DNA from: Deltaproteobacteria bacterium RIFCSPHIGHO2_02_FULL_40_11
GTDB lineage: Bacteria > Bdellovibrionota > JACOXK01 > 2-02-FULL-40-11
DNA: 10,328 nt
Assembly (NCBI GenBank): GCA_001798105.1
Contig: MGRI01000016.1
Span: 1 to 10,328, forward strand
Direction: 5' to 3'
The notes below the pieces were generated by a model. That model saw only the letters and a program-made list of their open reading frames with translations. It did no database searches and was not told the origin of the DNA. How positions within the stretch are numbered: the stretch's first letter is position 1; the number at the start of each line of letters is the position of its first letter. The position numbers and the translations under genes are program-made. Below are positions 7,476 to 10,328 of the stretch, piece after piece.

Positions 7476-10328
<2,853 letters not shown>

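Overview
This window is a core informational operon of a bacterium, entirely on the + strand. The order is tuf (3' end only) - tRNA-Trp - secE - nusG - rplK - rplA - rplJ - rplL - rpoB - rpoC (5' two thirds). Every protein-coding gene is recognisable from conserved family motifs, and every frame is intact. I see no mobile element, CRISPR array, foreign island or unknown gene, and nothing here supports a previously undescribed system. The points worth a second look are regulatory or lineage details of known genes.

Organism: the DNA is AT-rich (about 40% GC by eye, with A/T-ending codons) and uses the standard code. RpoB and RpoC are of the Gram-negative type. RpoB carries the coiled-coil insertion near its C-terminal third, and RpoC runs on after the trigger-loop FHIGG motif into what looks like the SI3 insertion. 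SecE has three membrane spans, as in E. coli, and L10 has a long C-terminal helix. Together these suggest a low-GC proteobacterium-like lineage, perhaps deltaproteobacterial in the broad sense (for example Bdellovibrio/Bacteriovorax relatives). The clade assignment is an inference; only a tree could fix it.

Layout: 1-85 is the end of EF-Tu and 119-192 is tRNA-Trp(CCA). The translocase and elongation-factor pair secE/nusG lies at 222-1173 and overlaps by 11 bases. The L11-L1 pair is at 1193-2345 and the L10-L12 stalk pair at 2350-3280. An 80-base gap at 3281-3360 contains a perfect 7-bp hairpin. Then come rpoB (3361-7461) and rpoC (7479 to the window edge). All other gaps are under 40 bases, and no stretch over 300 bases lacks a gene.

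How they work together: EF-Tu delivers aminoacyl-tRNA to the ribosomal GTPase centre, whose stalk and base are built by L11, L1, L10 and L12. NusG binds RNA polymerase (beta/beta') and can link it to the ribosome. SecE is part of the export channel. The tight spacing implies one or a few long transcripts. No convincing promoter or intrinsic terminator was found inside the window. Start codons for nusG, rplA, rplJ and rpoB were moved downstream of the longest open frame on the basis of Shine-Dalgarno placement and family N-termini.
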